Of a stretch of 64,000 nucleotides of DNA, positions 1-8,273 are shown one piece after another (the stretch's first letter is position 1; every line of letters starts with the position of its first letter). The stretch spans positions 52,212-116,211 of the forward strand of contig NZ_BJLQ01000010.1 in assembly GCF_006538725.1 (NCBI RefSeq). Direction: 5' to 3'. Under the pieces are notes generated by a model. It searched no databases, was not told the origin of the DNA, and was given only the letters and a program-made list of their open reading frames with translations. The position numbers and the translations under genes are program-made. This DNA is from Cellulomonas gelida. Its GTDB lineage: Bacteria > Actinomycetota > Actinomycetes > Actinomycetales > Cellulomonadaceae.

Positions 1-725
1 GGCTCGTCGCTGTCGCCAACGTCGGCGACGACCCGTTCTGGACCGGCCACCCGCTCGCGCAGGCGAACCTCTACGCGTACGGGCGCCTGACGTGGGACCC
101 GACGCTCGACCCGTCCGCCCTGCTCGACGAGTGGGTCGCGCTCACGTTCCCGCAGGCCGACCCCGCGGTCGCGCGCACGGTGCACGCGCTCCTGGACGAG
201 TCGTGGCACGTCTACGAGAGCTACACCGCGCCGCTCGGCATCGGCTTCATGGTCCGGCCGGGCCACCACTACGGCCCCGACGTCGACGGCTACGAGTACA
301 CGCCGTGGGGCACGTACCACTTCGCCGACCGCGACGGGATCGGCGTCGACCGCACACGGGCGACCGGCACGGGCTTCACCGACCAGTTCCCCGCGCCGTG
401 GCGCGACGTGTACGAGTCGCTCGAGACGTGCCCCGACGAGCTGCTGCTGTTCTTCCACCACGTCCCCTACTCCCACGTGCTGCACTCGGGCGCGACCGTC
501 GTGCAGCACGTCTACGACACGCACGTCGCTGGTGCGCAGGCCGCCGAGCGCATGCGCGACACGTGGCGCGACGTGCGCGGCCTCGTCCCCGACGACCTGT
601 ACGCGCGCGTCGCGGAGCGGCTCGACGAGCAGGTCCGCTCCGCCGCCGAGTGGCGCGACCAGATCACCACCTACTTCTGGCGCAAGTCCGGCATCCCCGA
701 CCCCGAGAACCGCGTCATCCCCTGA
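1..725 (+). CDS. Alpha-glucuronidase, GH67 (5' truncated by window edge)
   Basis: The frame is open from base 3 to the TGA at 723-725 and gives about 240 residues of the C-terminal part of a GH67 alpha-glucuronidase, an enzyme that removes 4-O-methyl-glucuronic acid from xylo-oligosaccharides. Recognisable family stretches are NVGDDPFWTGHPLAQANLY near the left edge, then PLGIGFMVRPGHHYGPDVDG, WGTYHFADRDGIGVDRT, SLETCPDELLLFFHHVPY and a closing WRDQITTYFWRKSGIPD. These belong to the catalytic-barrel end and the C-terminal helical domain. The N-terminus lies outside the window. A plant-polysaccharide lifestyle fits this enzyme. A palindromic element follows directly downstream. Confidence 0.93.
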   Translation, partial: LVAVANVGDDPFWTGHPLAQANLYAYGRLTWDPTLDPSALLDEWVALTFPQADPAVARTVHALLDESWHVYESYTAPLGIGFMVRPGHHYGPDVDGYEYTPWGTYHFADRDGIGVDRTRATGTGFTDQFPAPWRDVYESLETCPDELLLFFHHVPYSHVLHSGATVVQHVYDTHVAGAQAAERMRDTWRDVRGLVPDDLYARVAERLDEQVRSAAEWRDQITTYFWRKSGIPDPENRVIP

Positions 726-731
726 TCCGCT

Positions 732-799
732 CCCACCCGACGACCCAGCGGACGCTCCGGCGAACAGCGCCACCAGCCGGAGCAAGCGCTGGGTGGGGC
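732..799 (+). repeat. Palindromic intergenic element, copy A (terminator-like)
   Basis: A long dyad follows the GH67 stop. The left arm at 743-760 reads ACCCAGCG, GAC, GCTCCGG. The right arm at 777-794 reads CCGGAGC, AAG, CGCTGGGT. The stem therefore has 8 bp, a 3x3 internal loop and 7 bp, closed by a 16-nt loop. A closely related element lies at 48336-48387 on the opposite strand, also just downstream of a gene. It probably works as a terminator or 3'-end stabiliser. There is no U-tract, so simple intrinsic termination is not certain. Confidence 0.6.
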
Positions 800-816
800 G
801 GGTAGCGTGACCTGGG

Positions 817-2184
817 ATGACGACGAACGAGGGCGGCCCGGCGCCGCGCGGTGACGCCTCCTGGGCCGCTGGCGCGCTCTGGTGGCACGTGTATCCGTTG
901 GGCTTCGTCGGCGCGGAGATCCGGCCGGCCGATCCCGACGCACACCTGGCCAGGCCCGTCGAGCACCGGCTCGGGCACCTCGAGGCGTGGCTCGACCACG
1001 TGGTCGGGCTCGGGCTGGACGGGTTGCTGCTGGGGCCCGTGTTCGCGTCGCAGACCCACGGCTACGACACGGTCGACCACCTGCGCGTCGACCCGCGCCT
1101 GGGCGACGAGGCCGACCTCGTGCACCTCGTCGGGGCGGCGCACGCGCGTGGCGTCCGCGTCGTGCTGGACGGCGTGTTCAACCACGTCGGCCGCGGTCAC
1201 CCCGCGTTCCGGCTCGTCGAGGAGCAGGGGCCTGCAGCGCCCACCGCGGGGCTCTTCCGAGTCGACTGGACCGGCTGGGCGGCGGGGCAGCCGGTGCGCG
1301 TGGACGTGTTCGAGGGGCACGGCGCGCTCGTCGCGCTCGACCACGACTCCCCCGCGGTTGCGGACCTCGTCGTCGAGGCGATGTGCCACTGGCTCGAGCG
1401 GGGGGTCGACGGCTGGCGGCTCGACGCGGCGTACGCGGTCCCGCCCGCGTTCTGGGCGCGGGTGCTGCCGCGGGTGCGCGCGCGGTTCCCGCACGCGTGG
1501 TTCCTCGGCGAGGTCATCCACGGCGACGCGCAGGCGATCGTGCGGGCCTCGGGCATCGACACCCTCACGCAGTACGAGCTGTGGCAGGGCATCTGGCACG
1601 CGATCGCGGACCGCAACCTCTACGAGCTGGCCCACGCGATCGGGCGGCACGACGACCTCCTCGAGACGTTCGTGCCGCAGACGTTCGTCGGGAACCACGA
1701 CGTCACGCGGATCGCCTCGGCGGTCGGGCCCGAGCGTGTGCCGCACGCGCTCGCCGTCCTGCTCACGGTCGCCGGCACGCCGAGCCTGTACGCGGGCGAC
1801 GAGCTCGCGTGGACCGGCGTGAAGGAGGAGCGCGAGGGCGGCGACGACGCCGTCCGCCCGACGTTCCCGCCCCACCCGCCGTCGCCCGACGAGCTGGACC
1901 CCGCCGCACGTCGAGTGCTCGACGCGACCCGCGCGCTCGTCGCGATGCGGCGCCGCCTGCCGTGGCTCACCACCGCGCGCACGGACGTCCTGCACCTCGA
2001 CAACCGCGCGCTCGTGCTGCGCACCGGGACGGGCTTCGGCGCGGTCGTGACGGCGCTCAACCTGGACGACGCCCCGGTGAGCCTGCCTGCCGCCGACGCC
2101 CGCACGGCCGTCGCCGGTGACGGTCGCCTCGATGCCGGCACGGTCCACCTGCCCGCGGGCGGCTGGGCGGTGCTCGAGGCGTGA
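817..2184 (+). CDS. Alpha-amylase family glycoside hydrolase (GH13)
   Basis: This is a 455-residue single-module GH13 enzyme without a signal peptide, so probably cytoplasmic and acting on short alpha-glucans or maltodextrins. The four classical barrel motifs are visible: DGVFNH at 118-123, GWRLDAAY at 199-206 with nucleophile Asp203, FLGEVI at 229-234 with acid/base Glu232, and GNHD with Asp295. The C-terminal 70 residues form a short beta domain (ALVLRTGTGFGAVVTALNLDD). The protein is shorter than typical neopullulanases because it lacks the N-terminal domain. The exact substrate cannot be read from sequence. It lies downstream of GH67 but behind the palindromic element, so it may be transcribed separately. 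Confidence 0.9.
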   Translation: MTTNEGGPAPRGDASWAAGALWWHVYPLGFVGAEIRPADPDAHLARPVEHRLGHLEAWLDHVVGLGLDGLLLGPVFASQTHGYDTVDHLRVDPRLGDEADLVHLVGAAHARGVRVVLDGVFNHVGRGHPAFRLVEEQGPAAPTAGLFRVDWTGWAAGQPVRVDVFEGHGALVALDHDSPAVADLVVEAMCHWLERGVDGWRLDAAYAVPPAFWARVLPRVRARFPHAWFLGEVIHGDAQAIVRASGIDTLTQYELWQGIWHAIADRNLYELAHAIGRHDDLLETFVPQTFVGNHDVTRIASAVGPERVPHALAVLLTVAGTPSLYAGDELAWTGVKEEREGGDDAVRPTFPPHPPSPDELDPAARRVLDATRALVAMRRRLPWLTTARTDVLHLDNRALVLRTGTGFGAVVTALNLDDAPVSLPAADARTAVAGDGRLDAGTVHLPAGGWAVLEA

Positions 2185-2274
2185 GCCCCGGCCCCGGCGG
2201 GCGCTCCTATAGTGGGACCCACGGTCCAGCAGGACGGATCAGGGCGACGAGATCAGGGCGACGAGGAGAGATCG

Positions 2275-2517
2275 ATGGCGCGCGCGGGCGGCGAGAACAG
2301 GCGGGTCACCGACTGGCTCGCACGGCACCTTCTGGGCCCCGCGCAGGTCGGCAACGGTCGCGAGCCCATGCGTCCTGCGAGCGACGACGAGCGCGCCCGC
2401 GAGCGCGAGCTGCGCACGACCCTGGTCCGCGTCGAGGACGCCCACGGTCGCTCCTACCTCGTCGAGCGCGCCGAGGACGCCACCCCGGACGCGAGCGCGG
2501 CAGGCCGCACGCCCTGA
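2275..2517 (+). CDS. Small hypothetical protein, 80 aa
   Basis: ATG at 2275 is preceded by a good ribosome site (GAGGAGAG at 2263-2270), which I prefer to an in-frame GTG at 2212 that overlaps a -10-like TATAGT at 2208-2213. The protein is hydrophilic and charged. It contains WLARHLLGPAQVG near the N-terminus and a central RERELRTTLVRVED, then VEDAHGRSYLVERAED. It has no membrane segment, no cysteines and no domain I recognise. With its own promoter-like hexamer and ribosome site it is very likely real, but its function is unknown. Confidence 0.7.
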   Translation: MARAGGENRRVTDWLARHLLGPAQVGNGREPMRPASDDERARERELRTTLVRVEDAHGRSYLVERAEDATPDASAAGRTP

Positions 2518-2572
2518 CCCGCCCCGCGGCGCACGTCGGCCGACCTGCGCCGACGAGGCACCGCGCGGACCG

Positions 2573-3397
2573 TCAGACCGGTTCCCAGCCCGTGAGGCCA
2601 GCCCGCAGCAGCGCCGCGGTCTCGTCGACCGCGATCCCGTGGCCCGCGCCGCCCACGACCTCGACGTAGCGCGCGTGCGCGAGCTCGCCCGCGAGCGCCC
2701 GGCCCGACGACCGCAGCCCGGGCCAGGTGGCGGCGCCGCAGACGACCGTCGTCGGCACGTCGAGCGCACGCATCTGCGGGGTCGGGACGTTGGGCGCGGC
2801 TGTGATCGTCGCGTCGTACACGACCGTCTGCGCGAGGTCCTCGAGCGCGAGCCACGTCGGTGAGCGCCGCGCCTCCTCCACGACGTGCGCGGGCAGCCCG
2901 ATCACCTCGCGCTGCATGGTCGCGACCGCGTCGCCCGGGTGGCCCTCGACGATCATCTGGGCGAGCCGCCGCGGCGCGTCGGGCGCGGGCGCGGGTAGGC
3001 CCGCGAGCGCGAACGGCGGCTCGTACAGCACGAGCGCGCTGATCGCGGCACCCGCCGCCGCCGCGTGCAGTGCGAGCGTCGCGCCCGACGAGAAGCCGAG
3101 CACTGCGGCGCGGCCACCCTCCGCGGCGATCACCGCCTCGAGGTCGTCGACCTCGCGCTCCACCGTGTAGGTCACGACCTCCTGCGCCGTGATCGCATCA
3201 CCGCTGTCACCACGTCCGCGCCGGTCGACGAGCAGCGTCGTGAAGTCTGCGTGCAGCAACGCCGCGAGCGGCGCGAAGACGTCACGCGTGTTGAACGCGC
3301 CGCCCACGCAGACCAGCAGCGGCCCGTTCCCCGCGCGCTCGTACGCGATGGTGGTGCCGTCGGCAGACCTCGCGGAGCGCAGCTCGCTCTCGGCCAT
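2573..3397 (-). CDS. Alpha/beta-fold hydrolase
   Basis: This 274-residue protein has the alpha/beta-hydrolase pattern. A strand-3 motif LLVDRRGRGDSGD is followed by the nucleophile elbow GFSSGA (Ser in GxSxG) and a late GGAGHGI that supplies the histidine. The oxyanion-hole region CVGGAFNTRD lies near residue 35. The start is the ATG at 3395-3397, which has GAGGGGAAC just upstream; the open frame continues further 5' but reads as non-coding. Substrate is unknown. Members of this family include esterases, epoxide hydrolases and C-C hydrolases. It is divergent from the kdp operon, separated by 264 bp. Confidence 0.85.
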   Translation of the reverse strand: MAESELRSARSADGTTIAYERAGNGPLLVCVGGAFNTRDVFAPLAALLHADFTTLLVDRRGRGDSGDAITAQEVVTYTVEREVDDLEAVIAAEGGRAAVLGFSSGATLALHAAAAGAAISALVLYEPPFALAGLPAPAPDAPRRLAQMIVEGHPGDAVATMQREVIGLPAHVVEEARRSPTWLALEDLAQTVVYDATITAAPNVPTPQMRALDVPTTVVCGAATWPGLRSSGRALAGELAHARYVEVVGGAGHGIAVDETAALLRAGLTGWEPV

Positions 3398-3536
3398 GGC
3401 GTTCCCCTCGCCCGTGGGACGACGACGTCCCCACCCCTCACCGTACGACCGGGCGACCGCGACGACGAGGCCGCGCACCGGTGACGTCGCGAGGAGCCCG
3501 GGGCGACAAGAACGCGTCGAGATCGTGCGCTGCAGC

Positions 3537-3586
3537 GTCAACGATCCGTCAAGGGGGCCGGATCGCGTCCCGCGGCGGCGTAGACC
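3537..3586 (+). promoter_or_regulatory. Candidate kdp promoter with KdpE-type direct repeat
   Basis: In the 264-bp gap before the kdp genes a direct repeat GTCAA-N6-GTCAA (3537-3541 and 3548-3552) has an 11-bp period, the spacing usual for OmpR/KdpE-family response regulators. A -10-like TAGACC lies at 3581-3586, about 30 bp downstream. The placement fits an activator site upstream of -35. Assignment to KdpE is inference. Confidence 0.35.
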
Positions 3587-3661
3587 GGGCGGTGCGCCGA
3601 TCCTCCCGGCGCGCGGCGCGCACCTCACGGCGCCGCCCGAACGCCGCGAAGGACTCCCCCC

Positions 3662-3745
3662 ATGGCCGACCTGGCCTACCTGCTGCTGACGGTCGTCGTG
3701 CTCGGCGCACTCGCCGTCCTGGTCCGCCGCGCGGACCACTCATGA
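3662..3745 (+). CDS. Micro-ORF, 27-aa membrane peptide at head of kdp operon
   Basis: ATG at 3662 follows a ribosome site (GAAGGA). The frame encodes MADLAYLLLTVVVLGALAVL followed by VRRADHS: one hydrophobic helix with a basic end. Its stop overlaps the kdpF ATG as ATGA, which argues for translational coupling and a real product. Similar one-helix ORFs precede kdpF in other actinobacteria as I remember them. It may be a second KdpF-like stabilising peptide of the KdpABC complex, but no function is shown. Confidence 0.6.
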   Translation: MADLAYLLLTVVVLGALAVLVRRADHS

Positions 3746-3834
3746 CCGCCTCCGACATCGCGGCGCTCGTCGTGGCCGCGGGTCTGCTCGTCTACCTCGT
3801 CGTGCAGCTCGTGCGCGCGGACAAGGTGGGCTGA
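3742..3834 (+). CDS. kdpF: K+-transporting ATPase small subunit KdpF
   Basis: This 30-residue peptide ([20 protein letters not shown] then [10 protein letters not shown]) is one membrane helix with a short charged tail, the size and form of KdpF. KdpF stabilises the KdpFABC complex in lipid. It overlaps the preceding micro-ORF by ATGA and ends 2 nt before the kdpA GTG start. The family is too short for strong sequence proof; position directly before kdpA is the main evidence. Confidence 0.8.
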   Translation: MTASDIAALVVAAGLLVYLVVQLVRADKVG

Positions 3835-3836
3835 CC

Positions 3837-5498
3837 GTGACAGTCCTCGTCGCCGTCACGCAGGCCGCGCTCGTCGCGGCCCTGCTCGTGGCCGCCTACC
3901 GCCCGCTCGGCGACCACCTGTGGCGCACGCTGACCGGCGAGCGGCACCTCGCCGTCGAGCGCGCGGGCTACCGGGTCATGCGGGTCGACCCGGACGCCGA
4001 GCAGCGCTGGTCCGCGTACGCGCTGTCGCTGCTGGGCTTCTCGACCGTCTCGGTCCTCGCGGTCTACCTCCTCGCGCGGTGGCAGGACCACCTGCCGCTC
4101 TCGTCAGGCGTGGCGGCGATGGACCCCGCAGGGGCGTGGAACGCCGCCGTGTCGTTCACGACGAACACCAACTGGCAGTGGTTCTCGGGCGAGTCCGCTG
4201 CGGGCCACCTGCTGCAGATGACCGGGTTCGCGGTGCAGAACTTCGTGTCCGCCGCGGTCGGCATCGCGGTGCTCGCAGCGCTCGCGCGCGGGTTCGCCCG
4301 GTCCGGGACGGACGGCCGAGTCGGCAACTTCTGGCGCGACCTCGTCCGGGTCTGCGTGCGGGTGCTGCTGCCGCTGAGCGTGATCGGCGCGATCGTCCTC
4401 GTGTCGGCGGGCGTCGTGCAGAACCTGCACGCCCCGAGCGAGCTCACCACGCTGGCCGGCGGCGCGCAGCACGCGCTCGGCGGGCCGGTCGCGTCGCAGG
4501 AGGTCATCAAGGAGCTGGGGACCAACGGGGGTGGCTTCTTCAACGCGAACTCGGCGCACCCGCTCGAGAACCCGAACCCGTGGACGAACGCGTTCGAGGT
4601 GCTCCTCCTGCTGCTGATCCCGTTCAGCCTCCCGCGGGCGTTCGGCCGGATGGTCGGCGACCTGCGGCAGGGGCGAGCCATCGCCTTGACCATGGCCACG
4701 CTGCTGACGGTCGCCACCGGGCTCCTGACCTGGGCCGAGCTCGCGGGTCCGGGCCTGGCGCCCGCCGCGGCCGGCGCCGCGATGGAGGGCAAGGAGACGC
4801 GGTTCGGCGAGGCCGCGTCGGCGTTGTTCGCGGCCGCGACGACGGGCACCTCGACGGGCGCGGTCAACTCCATGCACGACTCGCTCACCGCGCCCGGCGG
4901 CGGCGTCGCGCTCGTCGGGATGCTGCTCGGCGAGGTCGCGCCGGGGGGCGTGGGCAGCGGCCTGTACGGGATGCTCCTGCTCGCCGTCGTCACGGTGTTC
5001 CTCGCCGGGCTCATGGTCGGGCGGACGCCCGAGTACCTCGGCAAGAAGATCGGCCGTCAGGAGATCACGCTCGTGGCGCTCAACGTGCTCACGATGCCCG
5101 CGCTCGTGCTCGTCGGTACCGCCGTCGCGCTCGTCGTTCCGGCGGGGCTCGCCGGGCTCCAGGAAGACGGGCCGCACGGGCTGTCCGAGGCGCTGTACGC
5201 GCTCGCCTCGGCAGGCAACAACAACGGGTCCGCGTTCGGCGGGCTGACGTCGGGGACACCGTTCTGGAACACGTTGCTCGGGCTCGTGATGCTGCTCGCC
5301 CGGTTCGTCCCGATCGTGCTGGTCCTCGCCCTCGCGGGACGCCTCTCCTCGCAACGCACGATCCCGGCCGGCCCCGGCACGCTGCCGACGCACACACCCC
5401 TGTTCGTCGGGCTGCTCGTGACCGTGACCCTCGTGGTCGTCGGCCTCACGTTCGTCCCCGTCCTGTCCCTCGGCCCGATCGCGGAGTCGCTCGCATGA
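3837..5498 (+). CDS. kdpA: Potassium-transporting ATPase subunit A (channel-like)
   Basis: KdpA is the K+-binding, channel-like membrane subunit of the KdpFABC uptake pump. At 553 residues it has the normal length. The four selectivity-filter loops can be seen: [34 protein letters not shown] and [12 protein letters not shown]. About ten hydrophobic helices alternate with these loops. It starts with GTG two bases after kdpF and its stop overlaps the kdpB ATG (ATGA at 5495-5498), so subunits are translationally coupled. Confidence 0.97.
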   Translation: MTVLVAVTQAALVAALLVAAYRPLGDHLWRTLTGERHLAVERAGYRVMRVDPDAEQRWSAYALSLLGFSTVSVLAVYLLARWQDHLPLSSGVAAMDPAGAWNAAVSFTTNTNWQWFSGESAAGHLLQMTGFAVQNFVSAAVGIAVLAALARGFARSGTDGRVGNFWRDLVRVCVRVLLPLSVIGAIVLVSAGVVQNLHAPSELTTLAGGAQHALGGPVASQEVIKELGTNGGGFFNANSAHPLENPNPWTNAFEVLLLLLIPFSLPRAFGRMVGDLRQGRAIALTMATLLTVATGLLTWAELAGPGLAPAAAGAAMEGKETRFGEAASALFAAATTGTSTGAVNSMHDSLTAPGGGVALVGMLLGEVAPGGVGSGLYGMLLLAVVTVFLAGLMVGRTPEYLGKKIGRQEITLVALNVLTMPALVLVGTAVALVVPAGLAGLQEDGPHGLSEALYALASAGNNNGSAFGGLTSGTPFWNTLLGLVMLLARFVPIVLVLALAGRLSSQRTIPAGPGTLPTHTPLFVGLLVTVTLVVVGLTFVPVLSLGPIAESLA

Positions 5499-7624
5499 GC
5501 ACCACCCTGACCACCCGTTCGTCCGTCACCACGACCGAGCGCCAGACCGCGCGCGCCTCGTCCGCGCTGTCCGCGCGCCAGGTCACGGCCGCGCTGCCCG
5601 CTGCCCTGCGGGGCGCGGACCCGCGCCGCCTGTGGCACTCCCCCGTGCTGTTCGTCGTGGAGGTGGGTGCGGCCTTCACGACCGTCCTGGCCGTCCTCGA
5701 CCCGTCGGTCTTCGCGTGGGCGATCACCTTCTGGCTATGGGTCACCGTGCTCGCCGCGACGCTCGCCGAGGCCGTCGCCGAAGGGCGCGGCAAGGCGCAG
5801 GCCGCGAGCCTGCGGGCGGCGCAGCGGCAGACGACGGCGCGGCGGGTCGTCGCGCCGCAGGACGTGCTCGAGGAGACGAGCGGCCTCGCGACGCTGCCGA
5901 CCACCGAGGTCCCCTCGTCGTCGCTGCGCGTCGGCGACGTGGTCGTCGTCGTCGCAGGCGAGACGATCCCGTCCGACGGCGACGTCGTCGAGGGCGTCGC
6001 GAGCGTCGACGAGTCCGCGATCACCGGCGAGTCCGCGCCCGTGATCCGCGAGTCGGGCGGAGACCGGTCGGCCGTGACGGGCGGCACGGTCGTCCTGTCC
6101 GACCGGATCGTCGTGCGGATCACCGCACAGCCCGGCCACACGTTCGTCGACCGGATGATCGCGCTCGTCGAGGGGTCGCACCGACAGCGCACGCCCAACG
6201 AGATCGCGCTCAACGTCCTGCTCACGACCCTGACGATCGTGTTCCTCCTGGCCGTCGCGACGCTGCAGCCGTTCGCGGCCTACTCGGGGCAGCCGCAGTC
6301 GCTCGTCGTGCTCGTCGCGCTGCTGGTCTGCCTGATCCCGACGACGATCGGCGCGCTGCTGTCCGCGATCGGCATCGCCGGCATGGACCGGCTCGTGCGC
6401 CGCAACGTCCTCGCGATGTCCGGGCGCGCGGTCGAGGCGGCCGGCGACGTCGACGTCCTGCTGCTCGACAAGACCGGCACGATCACGCTCGGCAACCGGC
6501 AGGCGGCGGACCTGCTGCCCGCGGCCGACGTGCCCGTCGACGCGCTCGCCGACGCGGCCCAGCTTGCGTCGATGGCCGACGAGACGCCCGAGGGCCGGTC
6601 CGTCCTCGTGCTCGTCAAGGAACGGTTCGCGCTGCGTGAGCGCCCCGAGGGCGAGCTGGTCGGCTCGACGCTCGTGCCGTTCACCGCCGTCACCCGGATG
6701 TCGGGCGTCGACCTCGCGGGCGCGCACGTGCGCCGGGTCCGCAAGGGCGCGGCGGCAGCCGTGACGCACTGGGTCCGGTCCACGGGCGGGCACACGGGCG
6801 ACGACGTGCGCGCCACGGTCGACGCGATCGCCGCGTCCGGGGGCACGCCGCTGGTCGTCGCCGAGCAGCTCGGGGACCGTCCCGCGCGCGTCCTGGGTGT
6901 CATCCACCTCAAGGACGTCGTCAAGCACGGCATGCGCGAGCGGTTCGCCGCGCTGCGGTCGATGGGCATCCGCACCGTCATGGTCACGGGCGACAACGAG
7001 GCGACCGCCCGCGCGATCGCGGCCGAGGCAGGCGTCGACGACGTGCTGGCCGAGGCCACGCCCGAGGACAAGCTCGCGCTCATCCGCCGCGAGCAGACCG
7101 GCGGACGGCTCGTCGCGATGTGCGGCGACGGCACCAACGACGCACCCGCGCTCGCGCAGGCGGACGTGGGCGTGGCGATGAGCACCGGCACGTCCGCCGC
7201 CAAGGAGGCCGGCAACATGGTCGACCTCGACTCCGACCCGACCAAGCTCATCGAGATCGTCGAGATCGGCAAGCAGCTGCTCATCACCCGCGGCGCGCTG
7301 ACCACGTTCTCGATCGCCAACGACATCGCCAAGTACTTCGCGATCCTGCCCGCGATGTTCACGACGCTCTACCCACAGCTGGCGGTCCTCAACGTCATGC
7401 ACCTGGCCAGCCCGCAGTCCGCGATCCTCGCCGCGGTGGTCTTCAACGCGCTCGTCATCCCCGCGCTGCTGCCGCTCGCGCTGCGTGGCGTGCGCTGGAC
7501 GCCCGGCTCCGCGTCGGCGCTGCTGCGGCGCAACCTCCTCGTGTACGGCCTCGGCGGCGTCGTCGCGCCGTTCGTCGGCATCAAGCTCGTCGACCTCCTG
7601 GTCGCCCTCCTCCCGGGGATCTGA
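5495..7624 (+). CDS. kdpB: Potassium-transporting P-type ATPase subunit B
   Basis: KdpB is the P-type ATPase that powers K+ uptake. The 709-residue product begins at ATG 5495, overlapping kdpA. Diagnostic motifs are ITGESAPV in the actuator domain, the phosphorylation motif [13 protein letters not shown], and [21 protein letters not shown] in the hinge. Hydrophobic helices flank these domains ([15 protein letters not shown] near residue 60, [20 protein letters not shown] before the P-domain). kdpC begins 2 bp downstream. All catalytic residues appear intact. Confidence 0.97.
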   Translation: MSTTLTTRSSVTTTERQTARASSALSARQVTAALPAALRGADPRRLWHSPVLFVVEVGAAFTTVLAVLDPSVFAWAITFWLWVTVLAATLAEAVAEGRGKAQAASLRAAQRQTTARRVVAPQDVLEETSGLATLPTTEVPSSSLRVGDVVVVVAGETIPSDGDVVEGVASVDESAITGESAPVIRESGGDRSAVTGGTVVLSDRIVVRITAQPGHTFVDRMIALVEGSHRQRTPNEIALNVLLTTLTIVFLLAVATLQPFAAYSGQPQSLVVLVALLVCLIPTTIGALLSAIGIAGMDRLVRRNVLAMSGRAVEAAGDVDVLLLDKTGTITLGNRQAADLLPAADVPVDALADAAQLASMADETPEGRSVLVLVKERFALRERPEGELVGSTLVPFTAVTRMSGVDLAGAHVRRVRKGAAAAVTHWVRSTGGHTGDDVRATVDAIAASGGTPLVVAEQLGDRPARVLGVIHLKDVVKHGMRERFAALRSMGIRTVMVTGDNEATARAIAAEAGVDDVLAEATPEDKLALIRREQTGGRLVAMCGDGTNDAPALAQADVGVAMSTGTSAAKEAGNMVDLDSDPTKLIEIVEIGKQLLITRGALTTFSIANDIAKYFAILPAMFTTLYPQLAVLNVMHLASPQSAILAAVVFNALVIPALLPLALRGVRWTPGSASALLRRNLLVYGLGGVVAPFVGIKLVDLLVALLPGI

Positions 7625-7625
7625 C

Positions 7626-8273
7626 ATGACCACGACCGCACCCGTCCGCCGTCCGACCGTCGGCGCCACCTCGATCTCGTTCGCGCGGCAGACCCTGGCG
7701 GGCCTGCGCGTGCTCGTCGTCCTGACCGTCCTGCTCGGGCTCGCCTACCCCCTCACCGTGACGGGCGTGTCCTGGCTCACGATGCGGTGGCAGGCGAACG
7801 GGTCGCTGCTCACCGCCGACGGCGCACGCACGACCGACCCGTCGCACGCCGTCGGCTCGGCGCTCGTCGGACAGGTGACGGACGGCCCGCAGTGGTTCCA
7901 CCCCCGGCCCTCGGTCGCCGGCGACGGCTACGACACGCTCGCGTCGGCAGGCTCCAACCTCGGGCCGAACAACCCGGACCTGGTCGCGACGATCACCGAG
8001 CGCCGCGCGAGCGTCGCCGCGGCCGAGGGCGTCGAGCCCGCCGCAGTCCCGCCCGACGCGGTCACCGCGTCCGCCTCGGGTCTCGACCCCGAGATCTCAC
8101 CGCAGTACGCACGTCTGCAGGTGGACCGCGTCGCACGCGAGAACGGGCTGCCGCGGGACCGCGTCGCCGCTCTGGTCGAGGCCCACGTCGTGGGCCGTGA
8201 CCTGGGCTTCCTCGGCGAGCCGCGGGTCAACGTGCTGCGCCTCAACCTGGCGCTGCGGACAATGGCCCCGTGA
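7626..8273 (+). CDS. kdpC: Potassium-transporting ATPase subunit C
   Basis: KdpC is a single-span subunit that helps KdpB bind nucleotide. The 215-residue protein has one N-terminal membrane helix (LRVLVVLTVLLGLAYPLTVTG) and the conserved region QWFHPRPSVAGDGYD, SNLGPNNPDL, then SASGLDPEISPQYARLQ and VNVLRLNLAL at the end. Length and motif order are typical. Its TGA overlaps the kdpD GTG start (GTGA), tying the sensor to the transporter genes. Confidence 0.96.
   Translation: MTTTAPVRRPTVGATSISFARQTLAGLRVLVVLTVLLGLAYPLTVTGVSWLTMRWQANGSLLTADGARTTDPSHAVGSALVGQVTDGPQWFHPRPSVAGDGYDTLASAGSNLGPNNPDLVATITERRASVAAAEGVEPAAVPPDAVTASASGLDPEISPQYARLQVDRVARENGLPRDRVAALVEAHVVGRDLGFLGEPRVNVLRLNLALRTMAP

Noticed and set aside
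715..2148. A 477-codon minus-strand frame opposite the GH13 gene
   Set aside because: The plus-strand frame carries all four GH13 motifs. The minus frame is a GC-rich shadow.
3920..5494. Apparent long N-terminal extension of kdpB through kdpA
   Set aside because: The frame is open by chance. The kdpB protein begins at the ATGA overlap at 5495 and the upstream translation is Arg/Ala-rich noise.
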